From an uncultured Lachnospiraceae bacterium (GTDB lineage Bacteria > Bacillota > Clostridia > Lachnospirales > Lachnospiraceae): a DNA stretch of 43,360 nucleotides. The first letter of the stretch is position 1. Every line of letters starts with the position of its first letter. Of the stretch, positions 24,937 through 32,338 are shown one piece after another. Below the pieces are notes generated by a model. It saw only the letters and a program-made list of their open reading frames with translations. It had not been told where the DNA came from and did not search any database. A program made the position numbers and the translations under genes. The stretch lies in assembly GCA_910589635.1 (NCBI GenBank), contig CAJUTD010000003.1, forward strand, positions 5,598-48,957, in the 5' to 3' direction.

Positions 24937-26602
24937 AAAAATATTTCAATCCTCTTGTTTGACATCCTTTCTTGTTTTGGTTACAACTATTGCCCTGATT
25001 ATGGGAGCTTTATTTCATTTCTTTGAGGAACAGATACAGAAGGAGCTTGAGAATGAGGCAGGCTATCTTTCACAGGCAGTTGAAAAAACAGGAATCCATT
25101 TTTTTGACGGATTTGAGAAACAGGCGAACCGGGTTACTTTGGTCGATGCAGATGGAAAGGTGCTGTTTGACAGCGATGCAGAGGTGGAAAAACTGGATAA
25201 CCATGCAGACAGGGAAGAAATCAATGCAGCAATGAAGAACGGGACGGGAAAGAGTATCCGCTATTCTCAGACTTTAATGGAAAAAACCGTAAATTATGCG
25301 GTAAGGCTTTCTGATGGCAGTATTTTAAGGGTTTCCACGACACAGTATACAGTGGCTGCCGTTCTGCTTGGAATGCTCCAGCCGATTCTGGTTGTGCTGG
25401 CAATCGTATTGGCTTTGACGTTGGCGCTTTCCCTAAGGGTATCGAAAGCAATTATAGAACCGATTAACGGACTTGATCTGGAATTTCCAGAAAACAACAC
25501 GGCGTATGAGGAATTGACGCCGCTTTTGAGGAAACTGGCAGAACAGAACGAAATCATTGAGGAGCAGCTTGCAGACGCCCATAAGAAACAAGTGGAATTC
25601 CATTTGATTACGGAAAATATGAGTGAAGGATTTCTGGTAATTGATAAAGATGCCAATGTCCTGACCTATAATTCTTCTGCATTGGAATTGTTTGGCATTA
25701 CCCCGCCCGCCAACGGCAATGTGCTTGCGTTCTGCCGGGCAAGAGATTTCAGGGATACCGTATCAAAGGCGCTTGCGGGAGATAAAGCGGAGAATACCAT
25801 GATGCGGGAGGAACGCTGCTATAGCATGATTGCCAATCCGGTTTTTGAGAAAGAGGAGGTCATCGGCGCTGTTATTATTATTTTGGATATTACGGAGAGG
25901 GAAAATAGGGAAACGCTCCGCCGGGAATTTACCGCCAATGTTTCCCATGAATTAAAAACGCCTCTTACCTCTATTTCCGGGTTTGCAGAGCTGATGAAAG
26001 AGGGGGATGTTTCCCCGGATACAGTAGTTGATTTCTCTGCATCTATTTATGAGGAGGCACAGAGACTGATTACGCTGGTAACGGATATTATAAAAATATC
26101 GGAGCTGGATGGAAAAAGCATGCCCTTTCAAAGTGAAACCGTTGATCTGTATGAACTGTCAGAGGAGATCATCAGCCGTCTGAATGGCCAGGCAGAAAAA
26201 AGAAACATTACCCTTAACCTTATCGGTGGCAAAACAGAGATAACCGGAGTACGCAAAATCCTGGATGAAATGTTTTATAATCTGATGGATAATGCGATTA
26301 AGTATAATAAGGAAAACGGAACAGTTGACGTTATTATCAATAAAATGGAAAGCGGTGTGACAGTCTTGGTAAGGGATACGGGAATCGGTATTCCTGCCGC
26401 CCATCAAAGCAGAGTGTTTGAACGCTTTTACAGGGTGGATAAAAGTCATTCTAAGCAAGTTGGCGGCACAGGGTTAGGGCTTGCCATCGTAAAGCACGGT
26501 GCAATTTACCATCATGCCGAAACCAAACTTGAAAGCATCGAGGGAAAAGGAACGACGGTCGCAGTTCGATTTGGGAAGGATAGTTTTGTCAGAGGTGAGT
26601 GA
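24929..26602 (+). CDS. phoR: Phosphate sensor histidine kinase PhoR-like
   Basis: The 557-residue kinase has a membrane segment at about 11-30, an extracytoplasmic domain of about 110 residues and a second segment at about 143-170. A PAS domain (about 225-320) precedes HisKA with VSHELKTPL (His340). The ATPase domain has NLMDNAIKYN, DTGIGIP, FERFYRVDKSHSKQVGGTGLGLAIVKH. Membrane-PAS-kinase is the PhoR layout; a full HAMP domain is not obvious. ATG 24929 overlaps the regulator stop, indicating coupling. Confidence 0.92.
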   Translation: MHKKIFQSSCLTSFLVLVTTIALIMGALFHFFEEQIQKELENEAGYLSQAVEKTGIHFFDGFEKQANRVTLVDADGKVLFDSDAEVEKLDNHADREEINAAMKNGTGKSIRYSQTLMEKTVNYAVRLSDGSILRVSTTQYTVAAVLLGMLQPILVVLAIVLALTLALSLRVSKAIIEPINGLDLEFPENNTAYEELTPLLRKLAEQNEIIEEQLADAHKKQVEFHLITENMSEGFLVIDKDANVLTYNSSALELFGITPPANGNVLAFCRARDFRDTVSKALAGDKAENTMMREERCYSMIANPVFEKEEVIGAVIIILDITERENRETLRREFTANVSHELKTPLTSISGFAELMKEGDVSPDTVVDFSASIYEEAQRLITLVTDIIKISELDGKSMPFQSETVDLYELSEEIISRLNGQAEKRNITLNLIGGKTEITGVRKILDEMFYNLMDNAIKYNKENGTVDVIINKMESGVTVLVRDTGIGIPAAHQSRVFERFYRVDKSHSKQVGGTGLGLAIVKHGAIYHHAETKLESIEGKGTTVAVRFGKDSFVRGE

Positions 26603-26606
26603 AACA

Positions 26607-27842
26607 ATGAAAAAGAAGAAAAAAATGAAACAATTGAAACAGAAAATTGCTGCCTTGATGGAAGAAAAAAGATTACTGGAGAAAAAAGTATTGCTGGCAG
26701 AAAATGCAAATAAAACAAAAACGGCTTTTCTTTCCCATATGTCTCATGATATACGCACTCCTATGAATGGGATTATCGGGATGACAGATATCGCCATTAA
26801 GAATTTTGATGATAAGGAAAAAGTGCTGGACTGCCTGAAAACGATTAACAATTCTTCCGAACATCTTATTTCACTGCTTAATGATATTTTAGACATGAGC
26901 CGGATTGAAAGCGGTAAGGTGGCAATTAATCATGAGACAATGGATATCCGAGAAGTGGTTGAACATTGTGCATTAATGACAGAAAGTCTGTTAGTACACC
27001 GAAAGATAGAACTGGTCAGAGAAATTTCTGCCTTTAAGAATCCCTTTCTGCTTGGCGATAAATTACATCTGCGCCAGGTATTGCTCAATATTCTGGGAAA
27101 TGCGGTAAAATTTACTCCAGATGGCGGTAAAATTTATTTGCAGGCCAGAGAAATTTCTGAGGGTAATGGAAGAGCAGTGTATCATTTTGAGATAGAAGAT
27201 ACGGGAATTGGAATGAACCCCTCTTTTGTCGAAAAAATATGGGAATCTTTCTCTCAGGAAAACACCGGAAACTTTAGTAATCAGAAAGGCACCGGGCTCG
27301 GAATGGCGATTACCAAAAGATTGGTCGACCTGATGGGTGGAACGATAACAGTGGAAAGTGAGCAGGGTGTCGGAAGTAGATTTGTCATAGAAATAAGTTT
27401 CGATATTGTTTCAAATTATCAGAAACAATCAGAAATAGTACAGCGATCCGATATTGACCTAAAGGGATGGAAGATTCTTCTGGTGGAAGATAACGAAATA
27501 AATATGGAGATTGCGAAAATAATGCTTGAAGATGAACACATTGATGTTACAACGGCAGAAAACGGGCAGCTTGCTGTCAACATATTCAATAATTCTCCAC
27601 AAAATATGTTTAATGCTATTTTAATGGATATCAGGATGCCGGTCATGGACGGTCTGTCTGCAACGAAAACAATTCGCGCATTACCAAGGAGAGATGCACA
27701 GGCGGTTCCCATTATTGCCATGACTGCCGATGCATTTGCTGAGGATATACGCGGGACACAAAATGCAGGTATGAACGCACATTTGGCAAAGCCCATCCGA
27801 CAAAATGAGTTATATGAAACTTTGCGAAATTTCAGTGTTTGA
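26607..27842 (+). CDS. Sensorless hybrid histidine kinase appended to the pho operon
   Basis: The 411-residue protein starts with a lysine-rich coiled coil (1-35) and goes straight into HisKA with MSHDIRTPMNGIIGMT (His47). The ATPase domain has NILGNAVKFTP, DTGIGM and GTGLGMAITKRLVDLMGG. A C-terminal receiver (about 288-408) has LVEDNEINMEIAK and phospho-acceptor Asp341 in LMDIRMPVMDG. There is no membrane segment and no sensor domain. The ATG lies four bases after phoR with AGAGGTGA upstream, so it is in the same operon. The receiver is not followed by an HPt or output domain. It could form mixed dimers with PhoR or drain phosphate from the PhoP pathway; that is inference. Confidence 0.88.
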   Translation: MKKKKKMKQLKQKIAALMEEKRLLEKKVLLAENANKTKTAFLSHMSHDIRTPMNGIIGMTDIAIKNFDDKEKVLDCLKTINNSSEHLISLLNDILDMSRIESGKVAINHETMDIREVVEHCALMTESLLVHRKIELVREISAFKNPFLLGDKLHLRQVLLNILGNAVKFTPDGGKIYLQAREISEGNGRAVYHFEIEDTGIGMNPSFVEKIWESFSQENTGNFSNQKGTGLGMAITKRLVDLMGGTITVESEQGVGSRFVIEISFDIVSNYQKQSEIVQRSDIDLKGWKILLVEDNEINMEIAKIMLEDEHIDVTTAENGQLAVNIFNNSPQNMFNAILMDIRMPVMDGLSATKTIRALPRRDAQAVPIIAMTADAFAEDIRGTQNAGMNAHLAKPIRQNELYETLRNFSV

Positions 27843-27962
27843 AAGAAAAATTTTTATAGAAACTTCAAATTTATTAGCACTTGTAATCATAAGGGAAATG
27901 ATATAAAATGAAACAATAGATAAAACAAAGCTGATTTTGTTAAAATCCAGTGTTTTTGAGGG

Positions 27963-28083
27963 TTGACGGTAATTTCTATGATAGTTTATAACAATTGTTA
28001 AATATCGTCAAATGGGAGAGGGAACATTTTATATTATATCTGCTTGGTTTGGAATAATAATGCCAAACCGATATAGGAATGTA
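27963..28083 (+). promoter_or_regulatory. Flagellin upstream region: candidate promoter and leader hairpin
   Basis: The 273-bp gap before flagellin holds TTGACG (27963-27968) with TTTATA (27985-27990) at 16 bp, a possible sigma-A promoter. A perfect leader hairpin GGTTTGG (28046-28052)/CCAAACC (28063-28069) overlaps CCGATATA (28068-28075). The last resembles half of a sigma-28 -10 (GCCGATAA), but I find no TAAA-type -35 at the right distance. Which promoter drives flagellin is therefore unresolved. Confidence 0.4.
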
Positions 28084-28115
28084 AGAACATAAGAAGGCAG
28101 AAGGAGAGGGAACTT

Positions 28116-29090
28116 ATGGTTATACAACATAATATACAGGCGGCAAATGCAAACAGAATGTTAGGAACCGTAACGAAAAAACAGTCTGATTCAGTAAAAA
28201 AGCTGTCTTCAGGGTATCGAATCAATAGTGCCGCAGATGACGCGGCAGGTTTGTCGATATCTGAGAAAATGCGTTACCAGATTCGAGGATTAGAGAAGGC
28301 CTCTAATAATGCACAGGATGGGGTTTCTTTGATACAAGTGGCGGAAGGCGCGCTTGACGAGGTACATTCTGTTCTTCATAGAATGAATGAATTGGCAACG
28401 CAGGCGGCTAATGACACCAACACTTCCGTGGATCGGGTAACGATAAAGAATGAGATTGATCAGCTGGGCCAGGAAATTGACCGTATTTCCAGCGCAACGC
28501 AGTTTAATTCCATGAATCTTATCGATGGCTCTTTTAGGGGGAAGAGCCTTCAGGTAGGTGCACTCTCGGGGCAGGGTATTGAGATAGAGATCAAGGCGAT
28601 GGATGCACATGCACTGGGGTTAGCGTTTGTATTTAACAATCCGGCTGAGATTGACACGATATTGGAGGATAAGCCTTCCATTGAGTTTATAGAAAAGGAC
28701 GGTGATGAAACGCGTACGGCATATGAGAAATGGGCGGCGTTTGAGGTGCCGAACACCACTAAGAAAAGCCATTATAATCCGGCGAAATGTTTATATGTCG
28801 ATTCTTATGCGAACGCGGGAAGAACCATGAAATTGGTTCAAAATGCAGTAAATCTTGTTTCAGAGATGCGTTCTTCGCTGGGAGCGACACAGAACCGTTT
28901 AGAGCATACGATTGCCAATCTTGATAATATTGGTGAGAATACAGCTGCTGCGGAGTCGAGAATCCGTGATACCGATATGGCGCAGGAAATGGTTGCATAT
29001 AGCACCAATAATATTTTAGCGCAGGCAGGCCAGTCCGTGCTCGCACAAGCGAACCAAAGTGCGCAGGGCGTATTATCCCTTTTGCAGTAA
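28116..29090 (+). CDS. Flagellin
   Basis: The 324-residue protein has the D0/D1 N-terminal signature MVIQHNIQAANANRML, then KKLSSGYRINSAADDAAGLSISEKMR, and the C-terminal LGATQNRLEHTIANLDNI with DTDMAQEMV and NILAQAGQSVLAQANQ. The variable middle (about 165-235) is short and acidic and contains Cys225, unusual because flagellins generally lack cysteine. The stretch LHRMNELATQAAN and QEIDRIS keep the residues aligned with the TLR5 site of Salmonella FliC (Arg90, Leu94, Glu114). No other flagellar gene is adjacent. AAGGAGAGGGA precedes the ATG. Confidence 0.95.
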   Translation: MVIQHNIQAANANRMLGTVTKKQSDSVKKLSSGYRINSAADDAAGLSISEKMRYQIRGLEKASNNAQDGVSLIQVAEGALDEVHSVLHRMNELATQAANDTNTSVDRVTIKNEIDQLGQEIDRISSATQFNSMNLIDGSFRGKSLQVGALSGQGIEIEIKAMDAHALGLAFVFNNPAEIDTILEDKPSIEFIEKDGDETRTAYEKWAAFEVPNTTKKSHYNPAKCLYVDSYANAGRTMKLVQNAVNLVSEMRSSLGATQNRLEHTIANLDNIGENTAAAESRIRDTDMAQEMVAYSTNNILAQAGQSVLAQANQSAQGVLSLLQ

Positions 29091-29117
29091 GGAAACTGTG
29101 ATTTTTGGAGGGAAGCT

Positions 29118-29600
29118 ATGGAATATATAACAGCAATCTCTGATATGTCAGAGGCAATATACAATGTTATACATATGGCTATTAAAACGATATATCCCCA
29201 GTACTACCCTCAAGAAGTAGTCGATTTCTTTTGTCGACATCATAATAAGGAACATATTTTAGCAGGTATAGCATCTGGAAACATGGGAGTATTGATGAGG
29301 GATAATATTATTGTGGGAACGGGATGTTTTGACGGTAACCACATCACAGGGGTGTATGTATTGCCTTCTTACCAAAAACAAGGCTGTGGTTCGCAGATTA
29401 TGGATTGTTTGGAAACAGAGATTATAAAAAAGCATGAAGTAGCCATTTTAGATGCTTCGCTTCCAGCGGCATGCCTTTATGAGCATAGAGGCTATAAAAC
29501 GATAGGACATGGGATTTATGAATTGGAAAATGATGTTAAATTAGTTTACGAAATTATGGAGAAACGACTGAGATTAAAGAATTCTGCTATCGCTTCTTAG
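29118..29600 (+). CDS. GNAT-family N-acetyltransferase with altered C-terminus
   Basis: The 160-residue protein has the GNAT core: VGTGCFDGNHITGVYVLPSYQKQGCGSQIM, with acetyl-CoA loop QKQGCG, and the late strand ASLPAACLYEHRGYKTIGHGIYEL. TGGAGGGAAG lies before the ATG, 28 bp after flagellin. The substrate is unknown. The last nine residues or so (after EIMEKRL) are encoded by DNA that, in another frame, reads as a chloramphenicol-acetyltransferase-like protein. The natural C-terminus has probably been replaced at a deletion junction. The catalytic core is intact, so the enzyme may still work. Confidence 0.82.
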   Translation: MEYITAISDMSEAIYNVIHMAIKTIYPQYYPQEVVDFFCRHHNKEHILAGIASGNMGVLMRDNIIVGTGCFDGNHITGVYVLPSYQKQGCGSQIMDCLETEIIKKHEVAILDASLPAACLYEHRGYKTIGHGIYELENDVKLVYEIMEKRLRLKNSAIAS

Positions 29601-30004
29601 AGGGAAAAATCGTTTTGTTTGATAAAATTGATACAGCCTTTTCATATTTGAACAAAGATACAGAGTTATTTAAGGTCGTTAATGTTCCTATGCAGGACAC
29701 AATGAAAGAATATGTAGAATTAGCATTGAAGACAGCGGAAGAACAAAAGGAATATTTTACCGGACCACTTGGCAATGATGTATTTCAGTGCTCTCCTATG
29801 CCATGGGTAACATATACCCATATTTCCCATACGAATTCGGGTAAGAAGGATAATGCAACACCTTTGTTTGATTGGGGGAAGTATTATGAAAAAGATGGGA
29901 AGATTGTTATGTCGGTGTCGGTTCAGGCACATCATTCTTTTGTAGATGGTGTACATATTGGAAAATTTGTTGATAGGTTGCAGATATTTTTAAATGAATT
30001 GTAA
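29573..30004 (+). pseudogene. 5'-truncated chloramphenicol acetyltransferase-like (CAT) gene
   Basis: The frame reads IKEFCYRFLEGKIVLFDKID from 29573 and continues to TAA 30004, about 143 residues. CAT-family features include YFTGPLGNDVFQCSPMPWVTYTH and the active-site motif SVQAHHSFVDG near the end. CAT enzymes have about 210-220 residues; here the first 65-75 are missing and there is no plausible full-length start. A TTG at 29615 without a ribosome site is the best internal start. The upstream part overlaps the GNAT 3' end out of frame. This is best explained as a remnant left by a deletion joining two genes. Confidence 0.72.
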
Positions 30005-30035
30005 AGGGGAATTCGATGTAATAAAGACTGACAAT

Positions 30036-30058
30036 ATCTCGCACTGTTGGTGCGAGAT
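30036..30058. terminator. Hairpin after the CAT remnant
   Basis: ATCTCGCAC (30036-30044) and GTGCGAGAT (30050-30058) form a nine-pair stem with a five-base loop. Only TTTGG follows, so termination would be weak. Confidence 0.5.
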
Positions 30059-30099
30059 TTGGAGGAATTGAGATAGGTGGGTAATAGAAGTAAAAATGC

Positions 30100-30110
30100 T
30101 ATACTATAAT
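30100..30110 (+). promoter_or_regulatory. Candidate -10 element(s) of the toxin-antitoxin operon
   Basis: TATACT (30100-30105) overlaps a perfect TATAAT (30105-30110), 67 bp upstream of the antitoxin start. No convincing -35 was found, so activation or a relaxed promoter is possible. Confidence 0.4.
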
Positions 30111-30176
30111 ATGTCAATTTAAAAATGAATAGAATATGTTGTTCTTAATCATACTAGAAAGACGAGGAGTGAATAT

Positions 30177-30350
30177 ATGGCTGTAGCATTAAAAGAAGAT
30201 TATCAACGAGCTTTAGACGAACAGAAACAAGAAGTTCGGGAGCTTGTAATGGCAGGCTTGGAACAGATAAAAGAAGGAAAGACGAAAGACTTTAATACTG
30301 TGTGTGACAGATTGGAGAAGAAATACAGGGATGAGGCAATATCAAATTAG
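30177..30350 (+). CDS. Putative type II antitoxin (RelB/ParD-like)
   Basis: A 57-residue acidic/basic helical protein starts MAVALKEDYQRALDEQKQ and ends at TAG 30348-30350. GACGAGGAGTG lies upstream of ATG 30177. It overlaps the RelE/ParE-like toxin gene by 20 bp, the classical layout of antitoxin-toxin operons with the antitoxin first. I see no clear ribbon-helix-helix motif, so the call rests on size and position. It would bind and neutralise the toxin and probably repress the operon. Confidence 0.65.
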   Translation: MAVALKEDYQRALDEQKQEVRELVMAGLEQIKEGKTKDFNTVCDRLEKKYRDEAISN

Positions 30351-30657
30351 GATTACGGAGTTGGCAGAGGAAGACCTGGAAAATGCAGGTGATTACATTG
30401 CCTATGACTTGAAAAATCCGTCTGCCGCTGAAAATACAGTAAGTGGGATTCGGGCAAAGATAAATTCTCTGGTAAACTTTCCGGAGAGAAACGAATTGGA
30501 CGAAGATGAGCTGCTTGCTGGATTGGGTGTGCGTAAAGATTATTATCGCAATTACAAGATTTATTATGTGATTGAGGAGGACACTATTTACATAGTTAGA
30601 ATTTTGCATATGTTAGTTGATAGTAAAGCGTGGCTTTATCGTACATTTGGGTTATAA
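30331..30657 (+). CDS. RelE/ParE-family toxin
   Basis: The 108-residue protein matches the RelE/ParE fold: QIRITELAEEDLENAGDYIAYDLKNPSAAENTV at the N-terminus, then LGVRKDYYRNYKIYYVIEEDTIYIVRILHMLVD. The C-terminal segment KAWLYRTFGL ends the protein. ATG 30331 lies within the 3' end of the small antitoxin gene, giving tight coupling. Members either cleave mRNA at the ribosome or poison gyrase; the sequence does not decide which. Located in the accessory stretch between a broken CAT gene and an apparently gene-free region. Confidence 0.85.
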   Translation: MRQYQIRITELAEEDLENAGDYIAYDLKNPSAAENTVSGIRAKINSLVNFPERNELDEDELLAGLGVRKDYYRNYKIYYVIEEDTIYIVRILHMLVDSKAWLYRTFGL

Positions 30658-30663
30658 ATTGAG

Positions 30664-30691
30664 TGATACCATGTGATACCCATATGATACC
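30664..30691. repeat. Three phased TGATACC repeats
   Basis: TGATACC occurs at 30664-30670, 30674-30680 and 30685-30691, at 10- and 11-bp periods, just after the toxin stop. The phasing suggests a protein-binding array or a recombination remnant. Confidence 0.4.
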
Positions 30692-30841
30692 TGTTTACTC
30701 CGAAAACCAAAATAATATGGAAAATATGCGAAATAAGTAGTATGAAATAGTAGGAAATACGCCCAATAGATTAACGAAAAAGTTAATTATTAGGGAGGGA
30801 AGATAAAAGCTGACAGAAGCGCATAGACAAAGACGAATGGG

Positions 30842-30868
30842 CCGGGAACCTGAAAATAAGGTTCCCGG
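30842..30868. terminator. Hairpin in the 352-bp gene-free stretch after the toxin
   Basis: CCGGGAACC (30842-30850) and GGTTCCCGG (30860-30868) form a nine-pair stem, followed by TTCTATTT. The stretch 30658-31009 otherwise holds only the TGATACC repeats and short unsupported frames. It may contain debris of a lost gene, but nothing recognisable. The hairpin could also stop the minus-strand gene ending at 31010. Confidence 0.55.
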
Positions 30869-31009
30869 TTCTATTTGCCCCAACCTTTACAGCGGCCGGA
30901 AGTTTATTTGGCAAAATGCAAATCCGCCTTAAAAACAGTAATGAGATGGAGGAGCCAGCCGATCCAAGATTTAGAAAATGTTGTGGAACAACGGAAGCTG
31001 GAGGTAAAA

Positions 31010-32044
31010 TTATTCTCTGCGCCTGAGGAACATAAAAGGCCGTCTCGATTGTCTTGTTTTTTGTTTGACTTTTAGACGATTTTCTTCATTAAATCCTACT
31101 AGTACCTCATGGTTTGCTTCCGACAGATAATCTATAATGCCGTCAATGTCGGATTTCATATTTTTTGGGCATTGAATGTACAAATGTTTGTTGGCCGTAA
31201 TATGCAGCGTGTAAGAAATGCTGAAATGGTGCCACAGAATCTTATGCAGTGTGGAATATTTATAAATCCAAATAATTTCCTGTATGGGGACTATGGCAAT
31301 GCCATAATTGGCAAGCACAATAAAGTAATGCTCTGTGATAAACATGTCTTCCGTTGCCAGCTGTGGCAGTGTGGCAAGCTCCTCTTCCGCCTGGGAAAGC
31401 ATTGCCGAAGGTTTGCCGAAAAGCCTAAGCTTGCGGCAGGCGGGAGAGAGTGCCGGCAGGCAGATGTACAATATATAGAGAAGCAGCCGGATAAGGGCAT
31501 ATGCGCCGGTTGCCAGATAAATGCCCATCAATAAAGTACTAGAAACTAAGCGAAATGCCGGCTCGCTGATAAAATAGCCGCTGGTTTTCTGAGAAATTCC
31601 CTCTTTTGTCCAATTCAAGTCTTGTGATAAATGATCCAATAATGCGTCATATGCAGTATTCCCTTTGAGGACACGTCCGCGAATCTGCACGGAATCTATC
31701 TGAGGCAGCCCTTCCTCACAGGTGCGGGGATTGAGCAGGACAATCACGCATTTTTCATTCTGTAAAGTATAATAGTAATATCCGTTCGTACGTCCGAAAG
31801 AATTGTTGGTATAGCCGGTAAAATATAGGTTATCCAATTTCGCGGAAATGTAAGAAGAATGTGTATTACTGTAGGCAGAAAGATTATCAATGCTGTCAAG
31901 GTTCTGAGGAAATAAGATATCGTACAGCGGCAAAATCAGCCACAGGACAGTCAGGATAATCAGATACAGAATGGGGGAAATTAGGCGTCGTCGGTAAACG
32001 CGCCGTATATGTTTGGAAATGTAATGATCTAAATTTTCGGTCAT
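31010..32044 (-). CDS. Membrane protein of unknown function
   Basis: The 344-residue protein has one membrane segment near the N-terminus (about 21-42) after a basic RRVYRRRL stretch. An extracytoplasmic domain of about 120 residues follows, rich in Tyr, Asn and Ser (NNSFGRTNGYYYYTL). A second hydrophobic pair lies at about 168-205, then a cytoplasmic domain that ends in a basic RRPFMFLRRRE tail. No catalytic motif was recognised. Start ATG 32044 has AAGGAG upstream and a good promoter. It is transcribed alone, divergent from the methyltransferase unit. It resembles uncharacterised Lachnospiraceae membrane proteins, but I cannot name a family with confidence. Confidence 0.75.
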   Translation of the reverse strand: MTENLDHYISKHIRRVYRRRLISPILYLIILTVLWLILPLYDILFPQNLDSIDNLSAYSNTHSSYISAKLDNLYFTGYTNNSFGRTNGYYYYTLQNEKCVIVLLNPRTCEEGLPQIDSVQIRGRVLKGNTAYDALLDHLSQDLNWTKEGISQKTSGYFISEPAFRLVSSTLLMGIYLATGAYALIRLLLYILYICLPALSPACRKLRLFGKPSAMLSQAEEELATLPQLATEDMFITEHYFIVLANYGIAIVPIQEIIWIYKYSTLHKILWHHFSISYTLHITANKHLYIQCPKNMKSDIDGIIDYLSEANHEVLVGFNEENRLKVKQKTRQSRRPFMFLRRRE

Positions 32045-32110
32045 GATGGCTCCTTATGTCAGAAAGTTTTTTGCAAGGCGGATAAACAATCGGGTCGTAT
32101 AACTAAAAAC

Positions 32111-32139
32111 AGTATACGTTTTTTGCACAGAAGAATCAA
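32111..32139 (-). promoter_or_regulatory. Sigma-A promoter of the divergent membrane protein gene
   Basis: On the minus strand TTGATT (32139-32134) and TATACT (32116-32111) are exactly 17 bp apart, about 67 bp upstream of ATG 32044. Confidence 0.75.
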
Positions 32140-32151
32140 GGGCTTCTATAA

Positions 32152-32180
32152 TTGACTTTTACGGGTAAAGTTGATACTAT
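32152..32180 (+). promoter_or_regulatory. Sigma-A promoter of the methyltransferase unit
   Basis: TTGACT (32152-32157) and TACTAT (32175-32180) are 17 bp apart. Its -35 lies 12 bp from the -35 of the divergent minus-strand promoter, so one bound regulator could affect both. Transcription would begin near 32187 and give a leader of about 150 bases. Confidence 0.65.
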
Positions 32181-32336
32181 GGCATGAGGAGGGACCAGTT
32201 GACCAAAGGAGGGACCCAGCGAAGCTGGGAGGATGCCTTAGGTCTCCTATCGTTATCAAAGAAGTAAAAGGAAGTGGGAGGAGCCCTGATGCCTTGTACT
32301 GGAGCCAATGATGTAAAATGGCATGAGGAGGGAACC
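32181..32336 (+). promoter_or_regulatory. Repeat-containing leader with possible ribosome-site switching
   Basis: GGCATGAGGAGGGA occurs at 32181-32194 and again at 32320-32333, where it is the real ribosome site. AGGAGGGACC occurs at 32187 and 32207, and AGGAGGGAACC at 32326. A single complementary GGTCTCCT lies at 32241-32248. ATGCC at 32233 and 32289 can pair with GGCAT at 32181 or 32320. A CCCAGC-GAA-GCTGGG hairpin spans 32215-32229. Alternative pairings could free or hide the ribosome site. A 27-codon frame from 32184 has no ribosome site and starts at the predicted transcript start, so it is not called. Confidence 0.45.
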
Positions 32337-32338
32337 AT

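Noticed and set aside
28059..28075. Sigma-28 promoter for flagellin
   Set aside because: CCGATATA resembles the -10 but no TAAA-like -35 is found 14-16 bp upstream, so it is only mentioned as a half match.
30875..31075. 66-codon frame after the toxin-antitoxin pair
   Set aside because: It overlaps the 3' end of the minus-strand membrane gene, has no ribosome site and no recognised motif. Possible debris, not callable.
32184..32267. 27-codon leader peptide before the methyltransferase
   Set aside because: No ribosome site, and its ATG coincides with or precedes the predicted transcript start.
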